From positions 556,001-620,000 of the forward strand of contig JAQFVV010006273.1 of assembly GCA_028023455.1 (NCBI GenBank): a DNA stretch of 64,000 bases, in the 5' to 3' direction. The position numbers were made by a program, and so were the translations under genes. Positions within the stretch are counted from its first letter, which is position 1; every line of letters starts with the position of its first letter. Below the pieces are notes generated by a model. That model did no database searches. It was not told the origin of the DNA and was given only the letters and a program-made list of their open reading frames with translations. This document shows, piece after piece, positions 24,575-35,879 of this stretch. The DNA is from Epiperipatus broadwayi. Its lineage: Eukaryota; Onychophora; Udeonychophora; Euonychophora; Peripatidae.

Positions 24575-25135
24575 AGTATATTAGATGTGATAATGTGTTG
24601 GACTATTTCGATCATCTATCATTATTGAATGTATAGAAACTTTTAAAGATTATTTAAACTTTTCAGATACATACAACTTGTTAGTAAAAACATACAAATA
24701 GATAATGCAGATTATAATTACGCAATGGTTTGAGTAGTAGTATTCTCCACTCTTCTTCAGGTGTTACTAGCCTGACCAGTAACAATATTATCATAGGTGT
24801 CAAACTTACATCTTTAGATTCTCAGATATCGAACTTTATAGCAACATTTTAACCAACTGAGTTATTCTATGGTAAGAACATTGCCTTATTCAAAAATCTA
24901 AAGTTGTAAGTTCGACTCCTATGCTAATATTGTCACTGGACAGGCCAGTAACACTTGAAGAAGAGGGGAGAATAATACTACTCGAAACATTGTGTATTTA
25001 CTAAACTGTGTTGTCTATTTGTATGTTATTACTAACAAATTATTTGTAATGGAAAAGTTTAAATAAAGTTTAAAATTTTCTATACATTCAACATTTAATG
25101 ACAGACAATGGAAATAGTCCAACATATTATCACAT
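24575..25135. mobile_element. Head-to-head inverted pair of family 1 SINEs
   Basis: The left half (minus orientation, about 24575-24855) and the right half (plus orientation, about 24860-25135) are reverse complements of each other, including TGTATGTTATTACTAAC, GAAAAGTTTAAATAA and the outer block GAAATAGTCCAACA. The left SINE has an A box ACTCAGTTGGTTAAAATG and a B box AAGTTTGACACC. The right has a B box AAGTTCGACTCC and seems to share the A box at the centre. The homology goes past the SINE tail into the flanks, so this is an inverted duplication of a whole segment or two copies of a longer element. Each half also has CTGAAGAAGAG or TTGAAGAAGAG, then CTCRAAAC, in a hammerhead-like order. Confidence 0.75.
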
Positions 25136-27984
25136 ATAAATAAAAATACTTTTTATAATATCAATACTGTTAATTTTTATTACAATTGGATAACAACCTT
25201 TTTTTAATGGATAATAAATAATAGAATAATTTATTCTATCACAACTCAGTGACAGAAATTCATGGTGAGTTTAAAACACTAGTACAACACACTACATCAA
25301 CATTTTATGGGTAGAATAAAATAGATATCAAAACTCAACTTTGAATATTTTGATTTGTATATATCTATTGTATGTTTTTGTTGAATTTTATTTGAAAAGG
25401 TCTATTTCCTTTTTGGCCAGTATTGTAAATTATATGATTTTCTATTTTGTTTGTACTAATGTTTGTATTCATATATACTTTGAAAAAGACCATGGTAAAC
25501 TGTTGAAATATTAAGATGATCTTTATTTTTGGTGGTATTATTTTTTTTTAATTCAGTAAGTATTTAAAAAAGAGTTTAGTAAAGAAAATGGTGGTTTGAA
25601 TGTTCTATTTAAATCATTTTTGAATTGGATGTGTAAAGTAAATGAATCATAACATAACCTTTTAAAAATATTTTATTATCAACTTAAACAAGATTTTTGA
25701 CAGGCAAAGTGTTGAAGTGTTTTAAAAAAATTCACTTCAAAAAAAGTTGAAAGACCATATATCAGGTTGTCAGATATAGAAGTGACATCTGATATGTTTG
25801 AACATATTTATAATGCACAGATTGGTAATGTAGTTATTACAAAACATTTTATTCATCTGTTTATGTGTATTTTTTTCTTTTGGAGTTAGATGGGCTTACA
25901 AATGAATGAAATATTTTTGAAACTTAACTTATCATTTCTTATACTCAAATGTCATAATGACATTTTATATAGTTAACCATTTGATTATAATAATGACTGG
26001 AATACTTGAGAAATTAAAAATGTGTTTAACATATATTTACTAATTTTGTACTTTAATTTTTATTCTTTTACAAAATATTTTTTTTTGTTTGAAAAGAGAT
26101 GTTTGTTATACACACAACACAGTCTAAAAATTTCATCTGTAGTTATTTGCAAATAAATTGTTACTGTAATTGTTTTATTGATGGGTGAAAACTAAAAACA
26201 AATGAAAACTAATAATTGGCATCTGTGACATAGGTCCAAATGAATAACATAAATAATGCATCAATAAAAAAAGTTTATTTAAAATACTGAATTAAATGTT
26301 GTGCCTCATAGAGTATCAGAGATTGATTAAGTCATATAATTTATTTGACATAGAACTCTTTCTTACAAACATAAAACAATATATATCACATGATATAGTT
26401 AAAGTGATTTAAGCTTTCTTGTCTTATAAATTAGGAAAGTTGTATATATACTAAAACTTATTAAACAACTGATAATGAAATGAAAATCAATTATAATTGT
26501 AATAAACAATATTATTAGTCAATAATATTTGTGGAACATTTTATTTATATATTGACATAAATTAAAAATACATTTACAGACTATTGTTATCAGTCAATAT
26601 AAAACAGAATTAGGTCTCCTAAACATTTCCATTTGTTAAGTGGTTATTATGATTTTAGAAAACAATTATCTATTTCCAAAAATGTAAAAAAAAACAAACC
26701 ATAAATTATTTAGAATAGTTGAAACTTAAAAACAACATGATCTCAATCACAGCATTTTTTAAATTTCAAAATGGAAACCTCATTTTATAAAATAGTGAAT
26801 GATTTTCTATGAAGTAATCAAGGCAATAGAAATCACATCCCATGTGATCTCAATATTTCTAATTCACTATTGATTTTATAGTTAGAATAGCAGAAGTTGC
26901 AATAATTGAAAATAATAAAAATGTAACTAGTAATACAGAAGATCCAATGATTTATAAAGTTTGTTGTATTGGTAGAGTGATAGATTATAGAGTTCAAGAT
27001 TACGCTTAACTTTATCATTTCTGGTGTTCAAATATCATACAAAATTCTGTGCAATAAACTATTTGATTATTTATTGCTACCCAAAAACTCCAATTAAAAA
27101 TGTTTCCATTAGATAGGGCATTCTAAAATTGAAATAAGTGTTGTCAACAAATATTTTAAAAAGAAAAACAATTCTTTCTCAGAACTTTCTACACCTAATA
27201 TCAACATAATTAGCTCCAAAATTAAAATTTAATAAATAAAATAATGAGAAAAAAATCCATTTTTAAATTTCCTTAGGAAAAGATTTTGCATATGACTCAA
27301 GTATATTTGCTTTTTCAGTCAGAATATTACCAAATCACATTAAAAAAAAATAATAATGTTTTTTTTTTCTAAAGTTTGTAAAAATAAACACTAATCAGAA
27401 ATTATTTTCTTCTGAAAATATAAATAAAAGTATAAATATGCTAAATACTATATATATAATTAAATTAGATGATCTTTTAATGCTTTAGTGATGAACCACC
27501 TACTAATGTAGTGAGATTGAAGTTCTTCTAACTGAACAACATTTTGGCATAAGAATTTTTAAAATATCTATCAAAAACGTCTTTGATTATTAGGTTTCTT
27601 GAAGATAAGAATAAGACTATCATTTCTGTCCAGATCTGAACTTGCCATGATTGAAAAATCTTAAGACACTTTTCATAAGACTAATACTGTAAAACTTATA
27701 GTACAATATAATATTTTGTTAAAAAGCATTAGACTAACTATTAAAAGGACTTTATCAAGTTTAACAGATCTTAAAAAAAATGCAACAAAAGTAGGATGCA
27801 ATATTATGATTAATGAAATAAGCTATTGATAAGAACTGTAAAAAGAATGAGCACAAAGGGAAATTATTTTAATGGTTATTATTCTGCACCCAATGGTAAA
27901 TAAAATACATTTTCAGATATGTATAATAAGATTACATTAATATTCACTTTAAATAAAATGATAAGATTAGGATTGACTTTCATC
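25136..27984. other. AT-rich stretch, no gene assigned
   Basis: No gene is recognised. Near 25483 the sequence TTTGAAAAAGACCATGG, then CTGTTGAAATATT, resembles the GAAG..GAAAC tail motif of the nearby SINEs. Near 26968-27035 a degenerate A-box/B-box pair may be another SINE relic. Confidence 0.4.
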
Positions 27985-28831
27985 CTATAATGCAGGGATA
28001 TCCAAGATGATTGCAAGGTTTCTGAAAGGTAACCGCATAATTTCTTCTTTTTTTTTGTAAAATTTGTATCTAATGTATTTTAATATAATTCTAAAACAAT
28101 AATTTTCTTTTTTTTTTCTTGAATTTTTTTTTTTAATTCAGGACCAGCTTTAGAAAATAAAGTGACATGGACAAATTATAATACTAGAGGGAACTGAGGT
28201 AATTTAACCTTTTGGCTGATGAATTTTCTTATTGACAAGACTGAGTAAAAATTTGAGTGATTTGACTCATTAAATATGGATCTAGCCAGTTTCCTTTCTG
28301 AAATATATTAATATACAATAATCAGAATTGTTTCAATGTAGCTTCTAAAAATTGAATTATTTTACATTCAAATTGGTTAAATGTAATGAAAAATTTACAA
28401 TAATGTTAATAACTGAAGAAAAATATATGAAAAATAGCCTGCAGTAAAACAAAGGATTTATATTTCAATCAATCATGATGTGAAAACGCTGGTGATTTCT
28501 TCTGTCTTAGAACTTATGATAGCTGATTATTCACTTCTGTTGTTTTTTTCTTCATCTAAAATTAAATATTTTAAATAAAAATCTAAATCTAGCCACATTA
28601 TTAATCAATATAATGTAAAAAGTAATCATAAAATCCATAAATATTTATAAAAAATAGTTGTGTTTTGTGAGCTATCACTGAATGTCATTGATATGCAAAT
28701 AGCGGTCAACATTATTCACTTGTATTGAATAGCGGTCCAGTGCTATTCATTTTTTTTTAATTATTCTTCTTGTAAAATTTAAAAATTTTCAAATCAAAGT
28801 TTATATTTAGGTAAATTAATATAAAATCTTA

Positions 28832-30641
28832 GTGGCACTCGTGTCTTTTATTAAAAAAGCAAAACCACTAAACAACATTAACAATATCCGGCCAATTTCC
28901 ATGACCCCATTGCTTAACAAGATAATTGAGTCAGTCATTAAAGATCAAATCCAAACTCAAATCCTTAGCCATATCTTGTCAAACCAATACGGAAAAAAGG
29001 GATCATCAACCTCGCATGCTATGTCCAATGTAACTGCACTATTCAATTACATCAGAGGACATCGTAAATCAAAAACTATTGCTGTCCAGCTGGATGTTGC
29101 GGCAGCATTTGATTCAGTCCAGATAAATATCCTCCTGGATATTCTGTCGGAATGTGACATTCCAGCCAGGATTGTTCAGATGATCAGCAATCTGCTCAAC
29201 AACAGAGAGATTTTTCTCTCTCTTGATGGCAAGATCACACCAGGCTTCAAGCCATACAAGTCGATCCCTCAAGGATCTCCACTCAGTGCCCTTTTCTTCA
29301 CAGCATACATCAACCCTCTTCTGATGGATATAGAAAAAAACCTCCCTGGAATTTTCCTTCCCTCTCTCAATAAAAACTTCAATGTATTTGCATATATAGA
29401 TGACATCATGGTTGTTCTTCCCACCATTAAATACCTTCCCCATCTCATGAACATCTTAAACAGAAATACAGCAAAACTTGGCCTACAAATAAACTTTAAC
29501 AAATCTTCCATCTGGAAGATTATGTCTGGTAAACAAATTAACTCTCCCTTTTCTGCAAAACCCCAAAGATACCTAGGTTTCCCAATCTTCAAAACACCAA
29601 CTGCAATGGCAAGAGAGATTCAAGATGCAATCCTCCATTCAACTGAAGCCATCACCACGTCACTCTCTAGAGTATACCTTTCATTATATGGAAAGGTTGG
29701 CCTCCTCAACATGATCATAATGCCAAAAATCTCATATTACCTTCCATTCGTAAAAATGTCTAAACAGTTTCAAAATAAAATCAACTGATTATGTACCAAA
29801 CTTCTTTGGAGAGGAAGGACAGTTGCTATTAGCTTGCGAGGCATCCAACGACCACGCAGGTTCAATGGACTGTCATTCCACTCAATACAAGCAATAATTT
29901 TACAGAAAACCCACAACACTCTACATAATCTGATCCTCTCCTGTGGATACTCCAACATTATTAAAAAAATTACACCGACAGATCGTCCTCCGCCCTCTGC
30001 CAGTTCATGGATAGCATCCCTAATAGACCACCTACAACTTTATAACCCAATAATGCCCTTTAACCTTAACAAAAAAATCACCTTATGGGAAGCATACAAT
30101 ATAATCAACTATAATCAACAACCCATAAAAACCAGCCTAAAAGTAAACAACCAAAGACTCATTTCACTCTTTAAAAGATGGAGTCTGGAACCCAAATTCC
30201 TTGACTTCATCATTAAAATAAATCTTAATGCGCTTCCCACGAATTGGTTCCTTTATCACCGAAGAGGTTTTACCAGCATTAACCCTATATGTGGTCTGTG
30301 TGCTCGTGAAGATGAAACCATAGACCATATTATACACCGGTGCCCAAGACTTAAAACACTGAAAGATATAATTATAATCAATTCCAACATAAGACCTGAT
30401 ATGATTTTCTCACTTGAAAATGCCATTCATAATGGGGTTTTTTTCAATAATAAGGCTTTCTACCTTTGTCCTTTATTCCATATGGATAGTGAGATGCAAA
30501 ACTCTCATGGAATTACCCCCGCCACAAATCATACCATTGTTTTATCAAACGCTCAAAAAAATCAAGAAACGTGACCAGCTCCTGACCTCCAGTAAAGTCT
30601 TTGATGACACCTGGTCTTTAACTGCACTTTCCTTTTCCTGA
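28832..30641 (+). pseudogene. L1/Tx1-like LINE ORF2 fragment: reverse transcriptase and CCHC end
   Basis: The frame opens directly at the insertion junction, without an ATG. In order it has NIRPISMTPLLNK (about residue 17), LDVAAAFDSV (about 87, first catalytic Asp), IPQGSPLSALFF (about 144) and FAYIDDIMV (about 186, catalytic YxDD with both Asp), then YLGFPI and the thumb-like SLYGKVGLLNMIIMPK. A single TGA at 29786-29788 interrupts the frame, which continues in phase to 30574. The distal part has CGLCAREDETIDHIIHRCP, a C-x2-C-x7-H-x4-C finger like that at the end of L1-type ORF2 proteins. Near 30440-30475 a frameshift moves the apparent C-terminus (IWIVRC..) into another frame ending at 30641. 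Role in life: target-primed reverse transcription. It is broken by truncation, one stop and one frameshift. Confidence 0.85.
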
Positions 30642-30918
30642 TTATCAACTCCCACCTACCCAGCATTATAGAATAGGAAATTCTAAAAGAAAATATTCAT
30701 GTTTATATAAAAAATGCTTATTCCATTAATCAAGTTATTAGAATCTCATCACTTATACCTAACCACATAAGAGTATAACAATTGTACTCTCATAACAAAA
30801 TCTAGCCAGATAACAAATAGAACATTATACAATCATATTATTGTACAATTTATTCATTTATCTATCCTTTATTAGTATGTAATCACTATTTATTGTTAAT
30901 AAAATTTTTGTTGAAATG
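28832..30918 (+). mobile_element. 5'-truncated LINE insertion with 14-bp target duplication
   Basis: The insertion is bounded by perfect copies of AATATAAAATCTTA at 28818-28831 and 30919-30932. The left junction falls inside the coding region, at the first conserved boxes of the reverse transcriptase, as expected for incomplete reverse transcription. The 3' end has an AT-rich untranslated region of about 280 bp and no clear poly(A). The element lies inside the hAT transposon and is therefore younger than it. Its base composition is clearly less AT-rich than the surroundings, which also indicates a recent arrival. Confidence 0.85.
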
Positions 30919-31350
30919 AATATAAAATCTTAATTATGAATGTAAAAAAATTTGAGAAATATATTAATTTACATTCAAAATCTAATACAAAAGCATAAAA
31001 CATTTTGGTTTGATTTCTGATTTTGACAAAAATACCTGGAGAACAATAGCCGAAGTTGACAGTCAGTGCTTTGCGGCACTTTATAAGACAAGAACCAGAA
31101 ATTAATTTTTTGTGAAAAATACTGCCAATAGCCAATTTTTTTGGAATTAAAGTTTAAATACCAATAAAGCTATTAACATATGATAAATAAGCTTAAAATA
31201 GCAAAAAGGTAATCAAAAGTGGCCGATGGATTGTACAAAATTTTTCTGGTTTCTGGTTCGAAGTCCTGAAAAAACCTAATTGTCCTCAGATACACTTTCA
31301 CCAAAAAAGTTGCCCCAGCATCTAAAAATTTGGATACCCCTGCTATAATG

Positions 31351-32149
31351 GATATCAACAACAAGAAATTAAATGGCCAATTAAAAAAAAAGACCAAGTG
31401 ATATCAGAATAAAAAATAAAACATTTAAATGAAGACATGATTTACAATAATAAAAAAGTAAACACAAAGCAAAAAAAATACACCAGAAATATATAATATA
31501 TATTGTTGAGCTGTATGTGATCATAACCTTTGAAGAGTGGCAGGGCTTTGAATGTTTATTTTTTTTGGTTTAAATTACAGAACCATATGCCTAAATTATA
31601 AAGTAGGGAATGTTTAATAAAAGATATTGATATCTATTTTAAAGAAAAAAAGAAAGTAAAGATTTTATATAGATCAGTTCTAAATAAAATCTTTATTAAA
31701 ATCTATTTTTATTCAAACCAACTAAATAAACAAGCAAAATTTAAAAATGATTATAACACTACAAATAACATCCATGTATTGATTATACAAAACTTGCACT
31801 ATTCATTTATTAATATGAAAAATTTTGTAGAATTATATAATTTTATGAAAAGTGTATACTACTGAGATATCCATGTATTAAGAAGAGTTTAAAGAAAGAC
31901 TAATAAAGAGGAGTTATCATTTTGCATTGACTTGTAAATTACAAAAATAATTTGACTCTTCAAACAATAAGTCGTAAATCCTGAATATTGTCAAATTTCT
32001 CAATATTTATCAAAACATAATAATAATGATTATGTTTCATAATAAATACTAAGAATTTTGTATTTCTAAAACGTTTTACAAAAATTTTACAGCACTTTGA
32101 ATATTAAATGGCAAGCTAAAAATATAAAAATCATAATGTAATTACTTTT
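31351..32149. other. AT-rich stretch, no gene seen
   Basis: Nothing is recognised between the hAT target duplication and the next LINE fossil. Confidence 0.5.
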
Positions 32150-32700
32150 CCAAATAATGCTTCAGGAATTTCAGAAAATGTTACAAGAGCTATAGACAAA
32201 TATAATAAAATAGAATTAAAAATAAATCTAAAAAGACTAAATTAATGAATTTTAAAGAGAAAAAAATAAAAAATTGATAGATAATAATAAATCAGAAATT
32301 AATAAATTACCAAATATTTTGGTAAGATTGCTAATACAAATGGAAAAATAATAAATGAAATTAATCATAGAATTAAACTTGAATAGAATGTTTTTGGTAA
32401 ATATAATAATATTAAAAGGAAATATGCATGTATCTGTGCTTAAAAAAAAGAATTTTAATAAATATATTTATTCGTGATTACAAATAGATCTAAAACTTTA
32501 AGACAACAACAAAAATAAATAGATTTGAGACTATACAATGAGTTAGAGAACAATATATATTGGAAAGACATATTGAAATTGTAAAAAACAAGTGATACAA
32601 TAAACAGATATGATTGATATTATTGATAAATTTAAAAGACTTAAATAGAGCTATATGAACAAATTGCTAGCAGAAATAAAAATTTATATGGTATTTTGTT
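32150..32700 (+). pseudogene. Fossil LINE reverse transcriptase, C-terminal part
   Basis: Translated pieces in order: a segment like the GL.IN..KT linker (IELKINLKRLN, about 32205), then KIANTNGKIINEINHRIKLE.NVF (about 32325-32390), which aligns with the GS.I..DGK...EI..RI..AR..F box of RTE/R1-like LINEs. Further downstream YNELENNIYWKDIL (about 32535) sits where the LR.I.G..R.D..RN box is expected. Stops interrupt it and the active site is not included. It is drifted toward A and T like the fossil at 14.9 kb and may be the same family. Confidence 0.45.
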
Positions 32701-33509
32701 AGCTCCTGCTTTGATGTATTACTTTGATGTTTTAGTATTGTAATATTTAATCAAAGTTTCTGTTTATGATGTCATGATAGCCAAGAATCCTGACATGACT
32801 AATCTATGTCAAATAAACTGAACACCCTTCACTTTACCATTTTAGATATTAAATGGTTCATTCTGCCATAGTGACTTCCCTAACCCCTTCCAAAATAATA
32901 CATCTCTCACATCATTTGTAAGTAATATGGTTTTATATTTAAAAATACATTTACATTATATATTTGTTTTGATCTTTTTTTTTGCTAAACTTTGGTTGTT
33001 GTTTTTTTAAAAAAATATTTAAAATATAATGTTAAACTTGCAGTAAAATTATTGCATTATTTGTAAGTAATTTTTTTTTTTTTTTAATTTAAAAATACAG
33101 TGGTAAAGGTTGTTATATTTGTGGAGTTTTTTTTTTTTTGCTAAACTTTATATATATTTACAGTTAAAGTTGTTAAATTTGTAGGGTTTTTTTAAAAAAA
33201 AGATATTTAAAATATAATATTAAACTTAACAGTTCACCTTTTTTTTTTTAGATTTGAAGTTTGCTACTACACATGAAATAAAAATGGCTTTGATAAGGAT
33301 ATAGTATCATCATACTAAAAATGCACAATTCATAAGTACCTGTTTTATTTATATATTGGAGTATTTTCAATAGTCCAATATATAACTAAAACACCATCAT
33401 CACAAACCTTCAGGAAAACTTATTTTATTTAGTATTATAATATCTTTTTTCTTTTTTCCATAATTAATATGTCTCTATTATTTTTTAGATTTGAACTTTC
33501 ACATTGCAT
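32701..33509. other. AT-rich stretch with T-tract duplications and a hairpin
   Basis: Between 32985 and 33240 a phrase (GCTAAACTTT, poly-T, ATATTTAAAATATAAT, TTAAACTT) is repeated imperfectly two or three times with long T tracts. A hairpin sits at about 33349-33385: TATATATTGGA pairs with TCCAATATATA around a 13-nt loop. There is no coding region. Confidence 0.5.
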
Positions 33510-33692
33510 TTGCTATGACATATTACTCCCAATGATATATTATTCTAAATTTGCAATATGTTTAAAATAATGCCCCACAGGATCTGCGGACAAATTTTAT
33601 TGATTAAGTTTATTTGCATGTTCATTGGGACATTATTTCAAACATATCACAAACTTAGAGTATTATGTCATCAGAGTAATACATCATAGCAG
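33510..33692. repeat. MITE-like inverted repeat
   Basis: The left arm (33510-33577) and right arm (33627-33692) are imperfect reverse complements (CTATGAYRTATTACTC, CAATATGTTTAAAATAAT against the inverse of ATTATTTCAAACATAT, TGCCCCA against TGGGACA). The spacer is about 50 bp. I found no clear target duplication, so it could be a MITE or part of a larger element. Confidence 0.55.
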
Positions 33693-34585
33693 AAATAATA
33701 CTAAAGTACAATTTATATTTTAAATAAATTCCTTAACTGCATTCCAGGAAATTGTAAATGACCTAAAAAAATACATGCGAGATAGTTGATGAGATAAGAA
33801 ATTTTTCTAAAATGATCTGAAAAAGTGGAGCTATGGAATGGAGAAATTGCATTAAACTCAGAAAGATATTTATTTTGTAATAAATTAATAATGGTTGAAA
33901 TGATGATTTAATGTCTGGAATTTTTTTTTCTTTCTAAAACTATCAAATATTTAATCCTTGCTAATAAAAATTTTTCATACAATTATTTTCAAGCATTGTT
34001 TACTCATAAAATTAGACTGACTTGCAACATTAATATATTGAATAAATAACCTGTAACACTGATTGATATACTGAATAAATATTAGAAATGATTTATAGTG
34101 TTCTTATTACAAATCAAAAATTAAAGAACTTTTGTATTTCAGATATATCTGACTTCACTATTATGTAAAAGATAAATCAGCTTTTAAATAGGTTATTGCA
34201 GAGTAAAAGATTCTTCAACTGTATTTCAAAGAGAAAAAGAAATCACTGGACCAGCTGGCTACCAGGTATTATAGTGTTAGCAGTTTTAATTCTTGTGACA
34301 TCATCTACATAAAAATAGAAATATATTCATTTGTCAACACAATTAGATGATAGCTAAACAAGTCCAAATGATTTTCACTGTCAAAAATTTCAATATTTAA
34401 TGTAGCCCAAATAAAACCACAGGTTACAGACATTGCTAGTAAATGAATCATTATATTATGAGGGTTACATAAATTAGGGATCCTTGAAATAATTATAAAA
34501 AAATATCATTGCACAAATAACTAGAACATAATTTCCATTAATTATAAAAATAACAATAATCTCTCAACTGCAATAATTATAATAA
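33693..34585. other. AT-rich stretch, no gene seen
   Basis: Nothing is recognised. Confidence 0.5.
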
Positions 34586-34876
34586 TAAACTCTCCATACA
34601 ATAATGACACACAGTGCAAGCCTTTGTAATCAATGGATACAAGGTTTGTGCACAAAATCCCTATCTAGGGCATACTCATCCAATATGCACTAGATCCTAA
34701 GATCTAGATGGAGTGCTCTTAAATCCAAGGCTCCTCACTGATGAAAGCCAAAAGCTACAAACTAGTCTTAGGATATTAATTGAGTGGGCAATAGATAAAG
34801 ATTTTATGCACAAAATTTCTTGCAACCAATGATTACTACGGCTTGCATTGGGTGGTATTATTGTATGAAGATTTTG
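34586..34876. mobile_element. Palindromic copy of the family B ribozyme repeat
   Basis: The left arm (about 34586-34690) and right arm (about 34775-34876) are reverse complements: CCATACAATAAT, CAGTGCAAGCC, GTGCAYAAAAT and CTATCTA blocks occur in both. Between them lies one copy of the hammerhead segment, on the plus strand. The left arm corresponds to the single copy at 3826-3995. The structure looks like two family B units joined in inverted orientation, one of them cut off before its ribozyme. Confidence 0.7.
34725..34776 (+). ncRNA. Hammerhead motif, family B, core mutated
   Basis: On the plus strand: CCTCA (inner stem I, 4 of 5 pairs with TTAGG), CTGATGA, stem II AGC-CAAAA-GCT (three pairs), then CAAA instead of GAAA, then the self-complementary stem III ACTAGT and C at position 17. 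The loss of the invariant G of GAAA should abolish cleavage. The intact ACTAGT shows that family B once had a palindromic stem III, like ACCGGT in family A. Confidence 0.65.
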
Positions 34877-35060
34877 CTACTGTATTAATACCTTGTATAA
34901 GCATAGGAAATGGTGATCATGTGATGAAACTATAATAATTCTTTCAAAAACAAATAAGAACTGTTTCACATTAAATAAACATATATAAAGGAATAATTAC
35001 GAGATTGTGATTAATGTTTTACATGCATGCACGGATCTGTGCTTTAATTATATATATATT

Positions 35061-35103
35061 GTTTTTTACCCCATGTGTCATAGCATCAGCCGGGAAGCGA
35101 ATG
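35061..35103 (-). mobile_element. Truncated family 2 SINE
   Basis: The reverse complement reads TTCGCTTCCCGGC, then TGATGCTATGACACATGG and a short A-rich tail. This matches the 3' part of the SINE at 18340-18450 from its B box to its A tail. The 5' part is missing. Confidence 0.65.
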
Positions 35104-35879
35104 TAATATTTTCTTAATAATAATTCAACCTGATAAATGGTAAATTATGGATATGTGATTTAGTATTAAAAATACAAATTAATATGTACTTTATAAAAAA
35201 TTATTATAGTATCAGCTTAAAATATAAAAAGAATACTGTATTACTTTATTTATTAATACAACTTCAAATATTCAAAATAGTGATTGAGGCTACAGCCTTA
35301 ATGAATATTATTTACGTAATGAATGTGCATTTAAATAAAATAGTTTTATTATATTGTATGACATTATTATTATGATTTGATATTTCTTTTAAGTTGTTGG
35401 TGGCAGATGCGAACAGATGCTTGTATAATACAATGTTTACAGAAAGAGTCAGAAACTTTTCCAGAAATTATTAATGTACATATATAGGAGATTAACGATG
35501 ATATTTAATTCCAGATTCTTTTGATGTTAAATTACTACTAATTATTTTTTTAAAATGATTATTAGAGTAACATTTAATAATTATTAAGGATGTAAATACG
35601 TGGAAAACATTTAAAATTTGCTTTTAGAGTTTTTCAAAAATGATAAAAAATATTACTCTACAAATACACCCCCTTATGCAATCTTAAAATAAAAAGATTC
35701 ATCCAGACAGTATATGTAGCCATAGTACCATTAACAAGATTTCATTTTTTTTTCAGTATTCCCCAACAGCAATACCAAGTAAGAGATTCATTATGTGACT
35801 ATTATACAATACTATGACTTTTTATTTTAGGACTTCTCCCCCCATGAGAATTTCTGAGAAACTCCAGATTTTTTTTTTA
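35104..35879. other. AT-rich stretch, no gene seen
   Basis: No gene is recognised. The short open frame around 35184-35375 has no motif. Confidence 0.5.

Larger units (their letters stand above)
27993..31342. mobile_element. hAT-type DNA transposon, non-autonomous, with nested LINE
   Basis: The termini are CAGGGATATCCAA at the left and, inverted, CAGGGGTATCCAA at the right (12 of 13 match). This is the familiar hAT end pattern CAGGGGT.TCCAA. Both ends are flanked by a perfect 8-bp duplication CTATAATG (27985-27992 and 31343-31350), the duplication length typical of hAT. Subtracting the nested LINE (28832-30918) and its duplication leaves about 1.25 kb with no recognisable hAT transposase, so it was mobilised in trans. 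Minus-strand open frames near the right end have no transposase motifs. The match of ends and duplication together makes the boundaries firm. Confidence 0.8.

Noticed and set aside
26968-27035. Possible tRNA-like A box and B box (TTGGTAGAGTG, GTGTTCAAATATC)
   Set aside because: Both boxes are degenerate and no body shared with the other SINEs was seen.
29114-29592. Two minus-strand frames of 107-109 codons
   Set aside because: They are antisense shadows of the LINE reverse transcriptase on the plus strand.
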